A stretch of 64,000 nt of DNA, taken from positions 496,001 to 560,000 of the forward strand of contig CAWFEX010000006.1 in assembly GCA_963814955.1 (NCBI GenBank), read 5' to 3'. The notes beneath the pieces were generated by a model. The model was not told the DNA's origin, made no database searches, and saw only the letters and a program-made list of their open reading frames with translations. Made by a program: the position numbers and the translations under genes. Below, in pieces: positions 43,249 through 52,374 of this stretch (its first letter is position 1; the number at the start of each line of letters is the position of its first letter). Origin of the DNA: DATCJA01 sp963814955 (GTDB taxonomy: Bacteria; Acidobacteriota; Vicinamibacteria; Vicinamibacterales; UBA2999).

Positions 43249-44262
43249 CTACATTTCTGAGCCGATAGTCGCACCACACCCACAAGTACGCGAGGCCCGA
43301 TAGACGAAGTACAGCAGATGAAGCGGAATGGCGGCGAACGTGAAGAGAAGTCCTCGCTGGCGGACGAAGAAGCCGTACAAGGCCCGGTTCAGCGCAATCA
43401 CGACGAGGATGGCACTGGCGGCCAGCTCGAGCGCCGGGAATCGAAACGGAGCAAACACCAGGGAGGCCGCAAGAAGGATGCATGCGAGCGCGACCAGCAC
43501 AACGCTGACTCGCTGCCCCGCCTTCAGATTCAAGTCATCGGGCGCCTGATTCTGTTCGAGGATGAGGCGGGTCCATGGAATTGCTCGGCAGCGGACATCG
43601 GTTCGAATGACCGACCGAAGGGTCCAGCGCTTGAGATGCGTCACCTGGGTCGCCTTGTGCAGGACGATGCGATGGCCTGCCCGGCGGAGACGATAACCGA
43701 GCTCGATATCCTCCATGCACCGAGCGAACCGTTTCTCGTCGAACTCACCGACGGACTCGAACACCGAGCGTCGGATCGCTCCGAAGCCGCCCCAGAACGT
43801 GGACGCTTCCGTGTTACCCGTCTGGTGCACGTAATGGTGGAGCAGATTTCGATATTGACTCACCACTCCTTTGGCACGCGGTCGATTGTCGTAGGAACCG
43901 AAAACGGCAGCCACGCTCGGATCGCGCTCCAACACCTGAAGCAGCGAATTCACGGCACCGGGCGCAACGACGATATCAGAATCAACGAATAACAGAACAT
44001 CGCCGGTCGAATGGCGGGCCCCGTGATTCCGCGCCGACGACGGGCCCAGGTTCTTGGGCAGCCGCAGAACTGTGATTCCCATCGTGGTGGCCACCGACCG
44101 AATCTCGTCCGTCGATCCATCGTCGACAACGATGATTTCCGACTCCGGACCGGAGGAGGCGGCCAACGCGGCCAGACAAGCCTGCAGGTCGTTCGGATTG
44201 TTGTAAGCCGGAACGATAATCGATAGACGAACGGGATTAGTCGACATGATGGTCGCTAGCAT
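43249..44262 (-). CDS. GT2 family glycosyltransferase, paralogue of the enzyme at 11433
   Basis: A 337-residue GT-A enzyme and first gene of the nine-gene operon. Motifs are LSIIVPAYNNPNDLQ, IIVVDDGSTDEIR, the metal site FVDSDIVVAPGAV, STFWGGFGAIRRSVF and MEDIELGYRLRRAGH. Two hydrophobic segments near the C-terminus (VVLVALACILLAASLVF and AASAILVVIALNRALYG) anchor it. The ATG at 44262 could be replaced by one at 44247 (MSTNPVRLSI), which is nearer the domain. Many blocks are shared with the GT2 at 11433, but that protein is longer at the C-terminus. Probably transfers a sugar onto a lipid-linked acceptor. Confidence 0.9.
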   Translation of the reverse strand: MLATIMSTNPVRLSIIVPAYNNPNDLQACLAALAASSGPESEIIVVDDGSTDEIRSVATTMGITVLRLPKNLGPSSARNHGARHSTGDVLLFVDSDIVVAPGAVNSLLQVLERDPSVAAVFGSYDNRPRAKGVVSQYRNLLHHYVHQTGNTEASTFWGGFGAIRRSVFESVGEFDEKRFARCMEDIELGYRLRRAGHRIVLHKATQVTHLKRWTLRSVIRTDVRCRAIPWTRLILEQNQAPDDLNLKAGQRVSVVLVALACILLAASLVFAPFRFPALELAASAILVVIALNRALYGFFVRQRGLLFTFAAIPLHLLYFVYRASRTCGCGATIGSEM

Positions 44263-44331
44263 CCCGAAATGACGTCCAAGACCGGAAGGTGGCGATCCCC
44301 GAGGTGTATGAGTCAGAGTCGGCCGGTTTCT

Positions 44332-44546
44332 TCAAGCCTTGTCCGCCGAAGACGAGGATGCCTGCATCCGCTTCAAAATCCTCAGGCTATCTCCGATCGA
44401 CAGAACGCTCCGCCCCCAGTGCAAGATCGCCGCCGCCAAGAAATCAAGGAGTGTCGCTCGAAATTCGACGCGGGCTGTCGGTTGCTTGTTCAGGAGTGCA
44501 AAGGCCTTGGGAAGATTCGTGTGCAGGTCTGACTTTAGTCCTCAGA
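44332..44546 (-). pseudogene. C-terminal remnant of an unidentified gene
   Basis: A minus-strand frame without a start codon reads SDLHTNLPKAFALLNKQP, then ARVEFRATLLDFLAAAIL and WGRSVLSIGDSLRILKRM, ending at a stop at 44332. The sequence has a protein-like hydrophobic rhythm and a typical Lys/Arg-rich end, but I do not recognise the family. The rest of 44263-44731 shows nothing supported. Confidence 0.35.
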
Positions 44547-44731
44547 TTTTGCGCCACTGCCTTCGGCGTGAACATCAGGGTGGAGACTACCGTGATTACG
44601 CGAAGCGGAGGGCCTCCTCTGCTGACGGGCGTCCGTCACCCCTGATCCTGATAAATCTCATAACGGATGGGGTCGGCGTTTCGTTGGCGTCATCACAAAA
44701 CTGTAAGCGCGACAGAGCGCATTCTCCATCA

Positions 44732-45535
44732 TTAGTCACCAGAATCGCAGACTTTTCTCCGAATTTTGGGGGTTTTCTGTGAACCCACTGCGTCGAACCG
44801 CTGGCCCGAATGCCGTGGTTTCGCTCGGCGTTTTAGCGGTCGGTGCGCCGTCTCGATTCCTTCAGGGTACTCGATCAAGCGCCCGCGGTCCTCCCGATCG
44901 GGCAAGCCGGAAAACAGCATGGTGTTTCCGGGCGCGATTGCCTGTGGATCCGCCAGGAATCGGTCGAGATTCTCCTCCGTCCACCTGCCCGACAGTTGCG
45001 CCAGAGCAGGCGAATACGCGTATCCGTTTTTGGCAGCTATTGGACGATTTACGATGCCGGAGAGGTCAGGGCCGATTCCATGAGTCGATCCATCGCCGAG
45101 CGTATGACACCCGGCGCAGGCGTTGAACAGGGCCTGGTTTCGGACACTGTTGTTCTGCGGTATAGCGTCGGGCATGTGTGCCGCGGGTTCGAGAAACGCC
45201 AGTACTCCGTCGTCGAACCACACGACGATGTTCCCGTGACGATCCTCGAAAAGATCGCGGATGCGTCCGCGCCAGGCCCGCAAAGGTACCGGCTCGAGCG
45301 TTACGACGCGCCCAGACCTGATGCGCGCGCGAAGCAGCGACTCTCGGAGCGATCCAATCAGCAAGTCTCCCTGCCAGTACGGAAACCGATCCTCGTGCAG
45401 CGCGATCACGCTCGACGCGGCGATGGACGGCACCCAGCGTCGGACGTCGGGGCTGGAGGGCTGGAGACCTTTGAGGGTATTCACGATTTTGCGGCCCGGC
45501 AGGCTGTCTGACACCCGTACTAAATGGGCCGCCAA
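44732..45535 (-). pseudogene. 5'-truncated PQQ-dependent sugar dehydrogenase with C-terminal cytochrome c domain
   Basis: The first half (WVPSIAASSVIALHEDRFPYW, then GDLLIGSLRESLLRARIRSG and IRDLFEDRHGNIVVW, parts quoted) matches the last blades of soluble-glucose-dehydrogenase-type beta-propellers. A cytochrome c domain follows, with heme site CAGCHT and a distal Met in NTMLFSGLPD. Complete proteins would have about 300 more residues and a signal peptide before this. Nothing of that is found upstream, where only about 100 bases separate it from the amidohydrolase stop. The 3' end also runs past the normal cytochrome end by about 35 residues of unusual sequence. It is therefore likely a deletion remnant. 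The original enzyme would have oxidised sugars in the periplasm and passed electrons to the cytochrome. Confidence 0.75.
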
Positions 45536-45640
45536 ACAAGATATGGCCGAACGAGATGTTCAGTCAGGCCCAATCGAGATCCAAAAGACATCCCCCGAAA
45601 AACAAAAGTCTGCCTTCTCGAACGTGCAGGCTTGGCCCCC

Positions 45641-47440
45641 TCAGGGCGCGGATGCCAGCTCAGCCAGGAGTTCCTGCAATCGTGTGCGGGTGAGCCAGCG
45701 CCCCCGTACCATCACGCCGAGTGGTTGTTTAAGGCGGTTGAGGTCGTGAAGCGGATTACCGTCGATCAGGAGCAGGTCGGCCCTCATTCCCGCGGCAATC
45801 ATGCCGAACTCCCGCTGCTTGCCGAGGAAAGTCGCCGGGTTCACTGTCGCGGTACGAAGGGCCTCGTATGGTGTGAGACCGTTGTGGGTGAGTAGCTGCA
45901 GCTCACGATGGAGTGACGAGCCCGGCGGGATCAAAGGTCGGCCCATGGCGTCGCTTCCTGCCACGAGGAGCACGCCCTTCTCGTGAAGCGCCGCGGTGAG
46001 CTTTCTCGTCACTGCAGTGATCTGGGATGGCAAGGTTGGCGCCGGCTGCAGACGTCGCCATCGCCGCCTGGTCTCCGGTGTCAGATAGTCGATGGCTGGA
46101 TCCTGCTGGATGAGCTTCCAGCTATCCGGACCCCTCGCCCGGTCGTCAACAACCAGCGTCGTCTGAACCATAATCCCTGAGTCGCGCAGGTTCCGCGCCA
46201 CCTGGTCGATGCCGCTGTCGGTGTACCGCCAGGACGCCGGCACCCAGAAGCATGCGAGGGCCACCGTCAGCGCAGAACCGGCGGCCACTATGAGCGCCAA
46301 CTCCAGACACTGCGCAATCGATCTACTCGGCTGCCGGCAAACTCTCATCACGAGCACGATCATTGCGACCGTAACCGCCGCGACGAACACGGTCAGGACC
46401 AGGAACACGGTCAGCAGTGTCGTGCGGGCGAGGCTGCTGCGAAAGTACTCGTCGAGTTGCACAGATAGAGCGACGAGCCCGCCGGCCAGTAACAAACCGG
46501 TGAGCATCCGCTCGTGAGTCGGTACATGTGCATCCCGCGTGGCTGTATCCCTTCCGCGACGACGTCCACGCACTGTCCACATGAGGGGCATACTGGTCAG
46601 AACCAGCAGCGCCGCTGCGTTCGCGAAAAGAATCCCCCTGCTGCTGGACAGTGGCAAGAAGTAGATGGGGAATAGCGCCTGAATATGCGCGAGCGGCTGG
46701 CGGCCCTCTAGCAGCGCATCGAATCCCAGGTTGACGGGTGCGTGCCCCACGATGGGAATTCCCATCTGGCGCGCGGTTTCGTTCATCTCGATGTAAGTGG
46801 GGCGCGAAAGCCCTGTCTTCGTGAGCCGACCGTCAACCCGATTCCAGACCTCGTGGAACTTGATGACGTCGTACCCCTCGCGCGCTTGCGCTTCGACCTC
46901 TTGTCGCGCCTCGGCGGGCGTATTGACGCGCGGCTCGTTGACGTGCTCTCCGGAAGTGTAGATGGTGGGGCCGAGCAGATCACCGTTCGCGATGCGGCGC
47001 TTCCATTCGAGCTGTGTCGTCGTCCCGTGCAGGTTCACGATCGTCGTGATTCCATAGGCAAGATACAGCGGCGCCTCGCCGAAATCCGTCCGGGCCCGCG
47101 CCCAGGGCATATCGGTCCTGATATGAACGTGCGCATCTGTCAGCCCCGGGACAAGGTAGCGGCCACCACCGTCGATGACCGCCACACCGTCCGGGATGAC
47201 GACCTCATGGGCGGGACCGACCGCGATGATGCGTTCCCCCCGAACGAGGACGGTCTGATCGGTCTCGACGCGCTCGCGATCCATCGGGATGACGTTGACG
47301 TGGACGAAGGCCACATGAGCCGAACCGCCCTGATCCTCGGGGGGCGACTGTTGCGCCTGGGCGGACGTTGCGGTAAGTGTGAAGGCCAGCAAGGCCAGGG
47401 CGAACCTTGCCGGGTATGGTGGGTTGATGTCGCGCTGCAA
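45641..47440 (-). CDS. Exported amidohydrolase with a four-helix membrane insertion
   Basis: About 599 residues from a TTG at 47440, preceded by GGCGGGGA and followed by a signal peptide (ARFALALLAFTLTATSAQA). A GTG/ATG further upstream to 47524 would overlap the divergent gene. Metal-binding motifs of the amidohydrolase superfamily are present: DAHVHIRT, a Lys in DVIKFHEVW, GHAPVNLGF, and SDAMGRP with the final Asp. Between the GHAP strand and the later strand WRYTDSGIDQVARNLRDSG there is an insertion of about 140 residues with four hydrophobic segments (ILFANAAALLVLTSMPLMW, MLTGLLLAGGLVAL, LLTVFLVLTVFVAAVTVAMIVL, LALIVAAGSALTVALACFW). The barrel would thus be tethered by an internal membrane domain. 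Related enzymes are peptidase- or imidazolonepropionase-like. The substrate is unknown. Confidence 0.78.
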   Translation of the reverse strand: MQRDINPPYPARFALALLAFTLTATSAQAQQSPPEDQGGSAHVAFVHVNVIPMDRERVETDQTVLVRGERIIAVGPAHEVVIPDGVAVIDGGGRYLVPGLTDAHVHIRTDMPWARARTDFGEAPLYLAYGITTIVNLHGTTTQLEWKRRIANGDLLGPTIYTSGEHVNEPRVNTPAEARQEVEAQAREGYDVIKFHEVWNRVDGRLTKTGLSRPTYIEMNETARQMGIPIVGHAPVNLGFDALLEGRQPLAHIQALFPIYFLPLSSSRGILFANAAALLVLTSMPLMWTVRGRRRGRDTATRDAHVPTHERMLTGLLLAGGLVALSVQLDEYFRSSLARTTLLTVFLVLTVFVAAVTVAMIVLVMRVCRQPSRSIAQCLELALIVAAGSALTVALACFWVPASWRYTDSGIDQVARNLRDSGIMVQTTLVVDDRARGPDSWKLIQQDPAIDYLTPETRRRWRRLQPAPTLPSQITAVTRKLTAALHEKGVLLVAGSDAMGRPLIPPGSSLHRELQLLTHNGLTPYEALRTATVNPATFLGKQREFGMIAAGMRADLLLIDGNPLHDLNRLKQPLGVMVRGRWLTRTRLQELLAELASAP

Positions 47441-47477
47441 TCCCCGCCCATCCGTCGCGCATTTGTGAGAGGTTCCC

Positions 47478-48416
47478 GTGCACTTGTCCCGAACCGCAAT
47501 ATGGCCCGCGGCTCTGCTCCTCATGGGATCGCTCCTCTATTGTCGTAGATTCATAGCACTGTTTGTGCAGGATGGAAGCTGGACCGTGATCTTCGAAGGG
47601 GGCGCATACGTTTACCTCATTTTCCTCGTGGCTCGATCACCATTGCGTCGGCTGTCGAGTCCCGTTCGTGGCGGCCGCTCGCGGCCCTGACACTCACGAT
47701 CCTGTTCAGTGCCGCCTTGGCGGGATACGCCTGGCGCCTCAGACCGCGATGATGGAGCGTTACCCGCGTCAAACAGAAGCCGTGCGGGCGTTGTACGATC
47801 AGCTGAAACAGGACATGGAAGCCGGGACGCGAACCCCGCGCACCGACGAAACTGCCTCCCGTCCCGGCGCGTCCACCGAACCAACAATGGAGATGACTGC
47901 GAGTTAGCGCGCTTGTCGGACAGCTCGTGGGGATCCTTCTGGGGCTATCGTGCTCTGAATGGCTACGACGCGATTCCAGTGATTTCCCACGCCACGGCGT
48001 CTGGCGAACCTGGTTACAAAGGCGAGGTGTATCTGGAATCGCCCACGATGAACCCCGACGATACGGGCGCGCAAGGCCTGTCGCAAGGGCTTCGCTACAC
48101 GTGGTCGCCAAACAAGCTGATTCTCCAGGGCGCCCCCGCGAATGATGGCTGGGCGGTCTGGAACATGAATTGGGCTCCAGGTTGGCGTTCGGATCCTCCG
48201 GGTCTGGTGCAGTCCCGAAGGGGCTTGCTGGCCGTGGCCCTGAATGGGCATACGGGTCCCGTGACGCTCTATTACGTCGCCGAGCGACTGGAACTGGGGC
48301 TTGCCATCTCACTGGCGGCGTTTCTTGCCGCGGGTGGATGGCTGTACCTGTCGAGGCTGCTATGCGTGCGGAGGGCAAGTCGGCACGCTCCACGACGCGC
48401 ACTATTTTTGAAGTGA
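47478..48416 (+). pseudogene. Fragments of a YfhO-like or related polytopic membrane protein
   Basis: A GTG at 47478 with AGAGG upstream opens a frame reading AIWPAALLLMGSLLY and TVIFEGGAYVYLIFLVA. A third helix, WRPLAALTLTILFSAALAGY, is in a different frame and stops near 47750. Another frame reads MMERYPRQTEAVRALYDQL. A final frame from about 47910 to 48416 reads SSWGSFWGYRALNGYDAIP, YKGEVYLESPT, NMNWAPGWRSDPPG and LELGLAISLAAFLAAGGWLY, which resembles the C-terminal beta-rich domain and last helix of YfhO-type proteins. The pieces are in different frames and the large central helix bundle is absent, so it is a decayed gene. The family call for the C-terminal part is moderate. Confidence 0.55.
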
Positions 48417-49961
48417 AGCGACATATGGAACGCCGACTGGATCGGCGCGCAGAAACAGCTCGCCTGGTCCCGCCTCGCATTCCTGAAGATCGCCCCCACT
48501 CAGGATGAAGAGCGCGCGCTGCCAGTGTAATCTCGAGCTATTTCCCTGATCGATCTCCACGCACACGCGCCCGAGGCCTTTCTCCGCCGCATTGGCAGCG
48601 ATCACGCGGAGGACCGCCACGTCAGCCGTCCGATACCCCGTCGCACGCGTCGACAAGCCGGCTGCCACACCAACCAACGAGACTGTGGCGATCACGACAA
48701 GGAACAGACGTTTCGCCCAGCCGGCGGTTGACAGCCGATCGGCAAACAGCCAACCGACGAACAGGAAGAGCGGCGGATAGAGAGGATCGATATAGCGTTC
48801 AGCCGGTGGAATCGGGAGGTACCGACTGAAGCTTGTCGAGCCGAAGTTGGAATAGAGCCAAGGCACCGCCGCCCATAACAGCAACAGGTGAGCTCGGCGA
48901 TCGTGACGGAAGGAAAGGAACGCAGCGGCCGCGAGGATCAGAGCTGCGACCGAGTGAAGGCCGAAGTCCGCGTTCGGCTCAATCATTTTCTGCGGGTAGG
49001 TAATGAATGCTCTACTGAGACCGCGGCGGCGGCGGGGTCGGGGGGCATCGTCGTCGGCCTCGACTTCGTCCTCGACGGCCACCGCATCGGTCGGTGGCTG
49101 TGCGCCCTCACCTGACGTGACGGTCACACCCGGCGTTAGGTGATCGATCACGCCCTCAACTGGCGTCGCGGCTGCAACCGGCGGCCCGGTTTGCGCAGCA
49201 CCTGCGAAGGTCCGGTTGTGCGCCGACAGCGCGTGGAATCGGAACAACAAGTCGCCGGTGGTCCCGACGTAGTAGGCGTGTTCAAGGCCAACAATAGCGC
49301 CGATGCCGAGTGCGACGGCAGCGGTCTGCCGCCACCGACGCCGGAGGGCGCTGTCAACGAGCAGCGCGAGAGCGACGAACGCCGCCGGCTCCTTCGTCAG
49401 ATAGGCAATCCCAAGGACCACACCCGTCAGGACGCCCCGCGCCATCGGCGTCCGCTCGTCCGTTCGAACGTACAACAGCACTGCGAGCAGCAGATAGCAT
49501 GCGAGGATCGGTTCCGGCACCAACACTGTGGCGTAGCGAAGCTGTATGGGAAAGGTCGCGAACAGCAGTGCGGCAATCACTGCCGCGCGAACGCCGAACA
49601 GTGTGGTGCCGATAAGAGCCAGCAACGTGACCGCGATCGACGAGGCAAGGAGCGGCACGGCGATCGTGGTCCACTCGACGACGCCGAACGCACGATAAAC
49701 CAGCGCTACGGGCAGCAGCATGCCATAACGGATCGCGTGATGATGATATTCAGGAGTGTAACGTCCGTCGGCGATCAGTTGCGCGTAACCGGAATAGTGC
49801 CCGTCATCCGAAGCAATAAGCCCCGTAAAGCACGCCAAGCGAAGCAGCAACGCGAGAACGAACAGGCCGATACCGAACGCCCAGAACGGCAGACGATTCG
49901 CCGCGTGCATCGGAGCAGTCTCAGCGGTGGACAGCCGGTCGGAGTCTGGTTGCTCGTTCAT
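48402..49961 (-). CDS. GT39/PMT-like polytopic glycosyltransferase 2
   Basis: A 519-residue membrane protein with about ten helices. The signature Asp pair in the first loop is LIASDDGHYSGYAQLIADGR, as in other GT39/83-type enzymes, and AERYIDPLYPPLFLFVG lies near the last helices. It would use a lipid-linked sugar at the periplasmic face. The ATG at 49961 is two bases after the TAA of the upstream GT4 and begins MNEQPDSDRLS. An unusual insert of about 45 residues near residues 265-310 is rich first in Val/Thr/acidic residues (VEDEVEADDDAP) and then in Arg (RPRRRRG), probably an exposed loop. It is the last gene of the operon that contains the polyketide synthase, and its stop overlaps the YfhO-like remnant on the other strand. 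Confidence 0.82.
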   Translation of the reverse strand: MNEQPDSDRLSTAETAPMHAANRLPFWAFGIGLFVLALLLRLACFTGLIASDDGHYSGYAQLIADGRYTPEYHHHAIRYGMLLPVALVYRAFGVVEWTTIAVPLLASSIAVTLLALIGTTLFGVRAAVIAALLFATFPIQLRYATVLVPEPILACYLLLAVLLYVRTDERTPMARGVLTGVVLGIAYLTKEPAAFVALALLVDSALRRRWRQTAAVALGIGAIVGLEHAYYVGTTGDLLFRFHALSAHNRTFAGAAQTGPPVAAATPVEGVIDHLTPGVTVTSGEGAQPPTDAVAVEDEVEADDDAPRPRRRRGLSRAFITYPQKMIEPNADFGLHSVAALILAAAAFLSFRHDRRAHLLLLWAAVPWLYSNFGSTSFSRYLPIPPAERYIDPLYPPLFLFVGWLFADRLSTAGWAKRLFLVVIATVSLVGVAAGLSTRATGYRTADVAVLRVIAANAAEKGLGRVCVEIDQGNSSRLHWQRALFILSGGDLQECEAGPGELFLRADPVGVPYVASLQK

Positions 49962-49963
49962 CG

Positions 49964-51022
49964 TTACCCTGTTTCGGCCTCCCGTGGGTCGACGATCACG
50001 GCCTGCCCGGCCTCCGGCCAAACGCGCTCGACGATGTGCGCCCGTATCTCCGCCCACCGCCGCAACTTTCGCTCGCGCAGCCGGCGTGCGCCTTCACGGA
50101 ACGCCGCGCAATCCTTCCGCACGCGTGTGATGGCGTCGGCGATTCCAGCAGTGGTGTTATCCACGTGCGCCGCACCCTCGTCAAAGGCGTCTCGCAGGAG
50201 CGGCCAGTCGGACACGATGACGGGCGTGCCCTGGTAGATGGCTTCGTAGGCGGCTCGCAACATGGTGTGATCGCGCGTTGTGAGGCTCATCACAACGTCG
50301 ACCGTCGAAAGCAACCCTCCATACGCAGGAGCGCTGAGAAATCCGGTCAGCGCGACGTTGGCCGGCAGGACGGCCTCTAACTCCGTGGGCAGGTACCGGG
50401 GATTACCCGTTATGAAGAACCGCACGTCGGGCAGCATTCGCGCAGCGTCGACGATTTGCACCACAGGCTCGTCGTGATTGAACGAGCACACGACACCGAC
50501 GGTAAAGGAATCGGGCCTGGCGAACGGTTCGATCGATTCAAACACCACCGGCACGTAGGGCACGAGCGTGGCGTGTGCGTCCATGCGACGAACGACCTCG
50601 GCCAGGTGCTGGTTGTGCACGAGCGTCGTCCTCGATCGGCGGCAGAGCGTGCGCTGCAGCCACTGGAACCGACGCCAGCGTGGGTGAAGGAACGCAGCGC
50701 TGTGGGCGTCCAACACGACATGCTTGCCGCGCCGCCACGCGTACCAGAATGCCGGAAGGGCTGCAAACACGGGCGGCGTCATCACGAAGACGACATCGGG
50801 ACGCTCATCGCGCAGCACGCGACTCGTCTGGATCCATTGACCGATGTACTTGAAGAGGATCGTGGACGGCCGGCTGCCGAACTGGGGCAGATAGATCATG
50901 TGCGACCGCCCGCCCAGCTCGCGAGCGGTGTGATCGCTGCGGCTGCACGACTCGGCCCACGAGATGTACGTCACGCGGGCGCCGATGGCACGACTCGTTT
51001 CCGATTGGGCGTCGCCTGTCAT
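49964..51022 (-). CDS. GT4-like glycosyltransferase
   Basis: A 352-residue GT-B protein. It starts at ATG 51022, overlapping the TGA of the dehydrogenase gene by ATGA. Key segments are VTYISWAESCSRSDHTAREL at the N-terminus, LVHNQHLAEVVRRMD and VPYVPVVF in the linker, VGVVCSFNHDEPV at the start of the second domain and AAYEAIYQGTPVIVSDWPLLRDAF at the donor site. The usual KGxD motif is not obvious, so it belongs to a divergent GT4/GT1-like group. As it follows a sugar-nucleotide dehydrogenase directly, it might transfer the uronic acid that enzyme makes. Confidence 0.8.
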   Translation of the reverse strand: MTGDAQSETSRAIGARVTYISWAESCSRSDHTARELGGRSHMIYLPQFGSRPSTILFKYIGQWIQTSRVLRDERPDVVFVMTPPVFAALPAFWYAWRRGKHVVLDAHSAAFLHPRWRRFQWLQRTLCRRSRTTLVHNQHLAEVVRRMDAHATLVPYVPVVFESIEPFARPDSFTVGVVCSFNHDEPVVQIVDAARMLPDVRFFITGNPRYLPTELEAVLPANVALTGFLSAPAYGGLLSTVDVVMSLTTRDHTMLRAAYEAIYQGTPVIVSDWPLLRDAFDEGAAHVDNTTAGIADAITRVRKDCAAFREGARRLRERKLRRWAEIRAHIVERVWPEAGQAVIVDPREAETG

Positions 51023-52374
51023 TGCGTCGCGCGTGAAGGAATGGGCGCTGCTTCGCTCGGACGCGCCGCCACCGCCGCCCACGGCCGGATCGCGTCATCC
51101 AGATCGGAAATGCCCACCAGGTCGATGACCGCCTGATCGCGTCGGACGCGGCCGCCAAGCGTCGCAACTTCCGCCAGCCGCTTTCCGATGACGATCACTT
51201 CTGCGTCGGCCACGAGGGCGTCGAAGTCGTCCGCAAAGAGCTGTGCGACATGTGGCAGATGCTCCTCCACGTACGCCCGGTTTCGTCCGAACACGCTGCT
51301 CAGCGCGACGTCCGGATCGTAGATGCGCAGCGGCACGCCCTTGCCAATCAACTCTTCGGCGAGACGGACGAAGGGGCTCTCGCGCAGGTCGTCGCTGCCG
51401 ACCTTGAAGCTGAGGCCGACCATTACGACACGCTGGCGTCGGCGCTCGAGCACGATGTCGACGACACGCTGAATCTGCGCGTCGTTGCTCGGAAGCACGC
51501 TGTTCAGGAGGGGCGTCGTCACGTCTCGCTCTTTGGCGACGTACACCATCGCGCGCAGGTCCTTCGGCAGGCACGAGCCGCCGAAACCGAACCCCGGGCG
51601 CAGGTACCGCGGTGAGATGTTGAGCTCGTGGTCCTCGCAGAAGACGCGCATGACCTGCTGTCCATCGACGTCGAGCTGCCTGCAGATGGCGCCAATCTCG
51701 TTGGCGAAGGCCACCTTGAGCGCGTGGAAGTTGTTGCTCGCGTACTTGACCATCGACGCTTCGTCGGGGCGCATACGGTGGACCGGAACCTTCAGGTGCG
51801 CGTAGACGCCGAGGAGCGTGTCGCCGGCAGTGCGGTCGCTCTCGCCGATGATGGTAAATGGCGGTTTCTCGAAGTCGGCGATCGCACTGCCTTCCCGGAG
51901 GAACTCCGGGTTCACGCAGACGCCAACGCCGCTTCCGACTACACGGCCGCTGGCGCGCTCGAGCAGCGGAATCAGTCTCGACGTCAGCACGCCAGGGAGC
52001 AGGGTGCTGCGGACCGCCACCACGTGATACTCGGTGCGGCCGGCGAGCGCGCTGCCGATCTGCTCGATGACGCGCTCGAGGTACACCGTTTCCAGGCTGC
52101 CGTTACGACGGCTCGGCGTGCCGACGCACAGCAGCGATACCTCTGCCCACCCCACGGCTGAAGCCGTATCGGCTGTCACGGTGAGCCGCCCGGCTTTCAC
52201 CATGTCTCCGAGCAGGGCATCGAGCCCGGGCTCGCCGATCGGCGACCGACCCTGGCGAACCATCGAGAGCTTGTGCTCGTCGACGTCCACGCCCACGATC
52301 TCGTGCCCGACCGACGCCAGACAGGCTGCAGAGACCGAGCCGACGTACCCGAGGCCGAATATCGCGACTTTCAT
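51019..52374 (-). CDS. Nucleotide-sugar dehydrogenase (GDP-mannose/UDP-glucose 6-dehydrogenase family)
   Basis: A 451-residue enzyme that would oxidise C6 of GDP-mannose or UDP-glucose twice with NAD+ to give a uronic acid donor. The NAD-binding start is MKVAIFGLGYVGSVSAACLA, then VDVDEHKLSMVRQGRSPIGEPGLDALL (quoted in part: GRSPIGEPGL) and LLCVGTPSRRNGSLE. The catalytic Cys is in FGGSCLPKDLRAM. C-terminal SFKVGSDDLRESPFVRL binds the nucleotide. The motif choices SPIGEPGL, TPSRRNGSL and GSDDLRESP are nearer AlgD (GDP-mannose) than UDP-glucose enzymes, but this is not decisive. It starts on the base following the asparagine synthase stop, so it is in the same operon. Confidence 0.92.
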   Translation of the reverse strand: MKVAIFGLGYVGSVSAACLASVGHEIVGVDVDEHKLSMVRQGRSPIGEPGLDALLGDMVKAGRLTVTADTASAVGWAEVSLLCVGTPSRRNGSLETVYLERVIEQIGSALAGRTEYHVVAVRSTLLPGVLTSRLIPLLERASGRVVGSGVGVCVNPEFLREGSAIADFEKPPFTIIGESDRTAGDTLLGVYAHLKVPVHRMRPDEASMVKYASNNFHALKVAFANEIGAICRQLDVDGQQVMRVFCEDHELNISPRYLRPGFGFGGSCLPKDLRAMVYVAKERDVTTPLLNSVLPSNDAQIQRVVDIVLERRRQRVVMVGLSFKVGSDDLRESPFVRLAEELIGKGVPLRIYDPDVALSSVFGRNRAYVEEHLPHVAQLFADDFDALVADAEVIVIGKRLAEVATLGGRVRRDQAVIDLVGISDLDDAIRPWAAVAARPSEAAPIPSRATQ

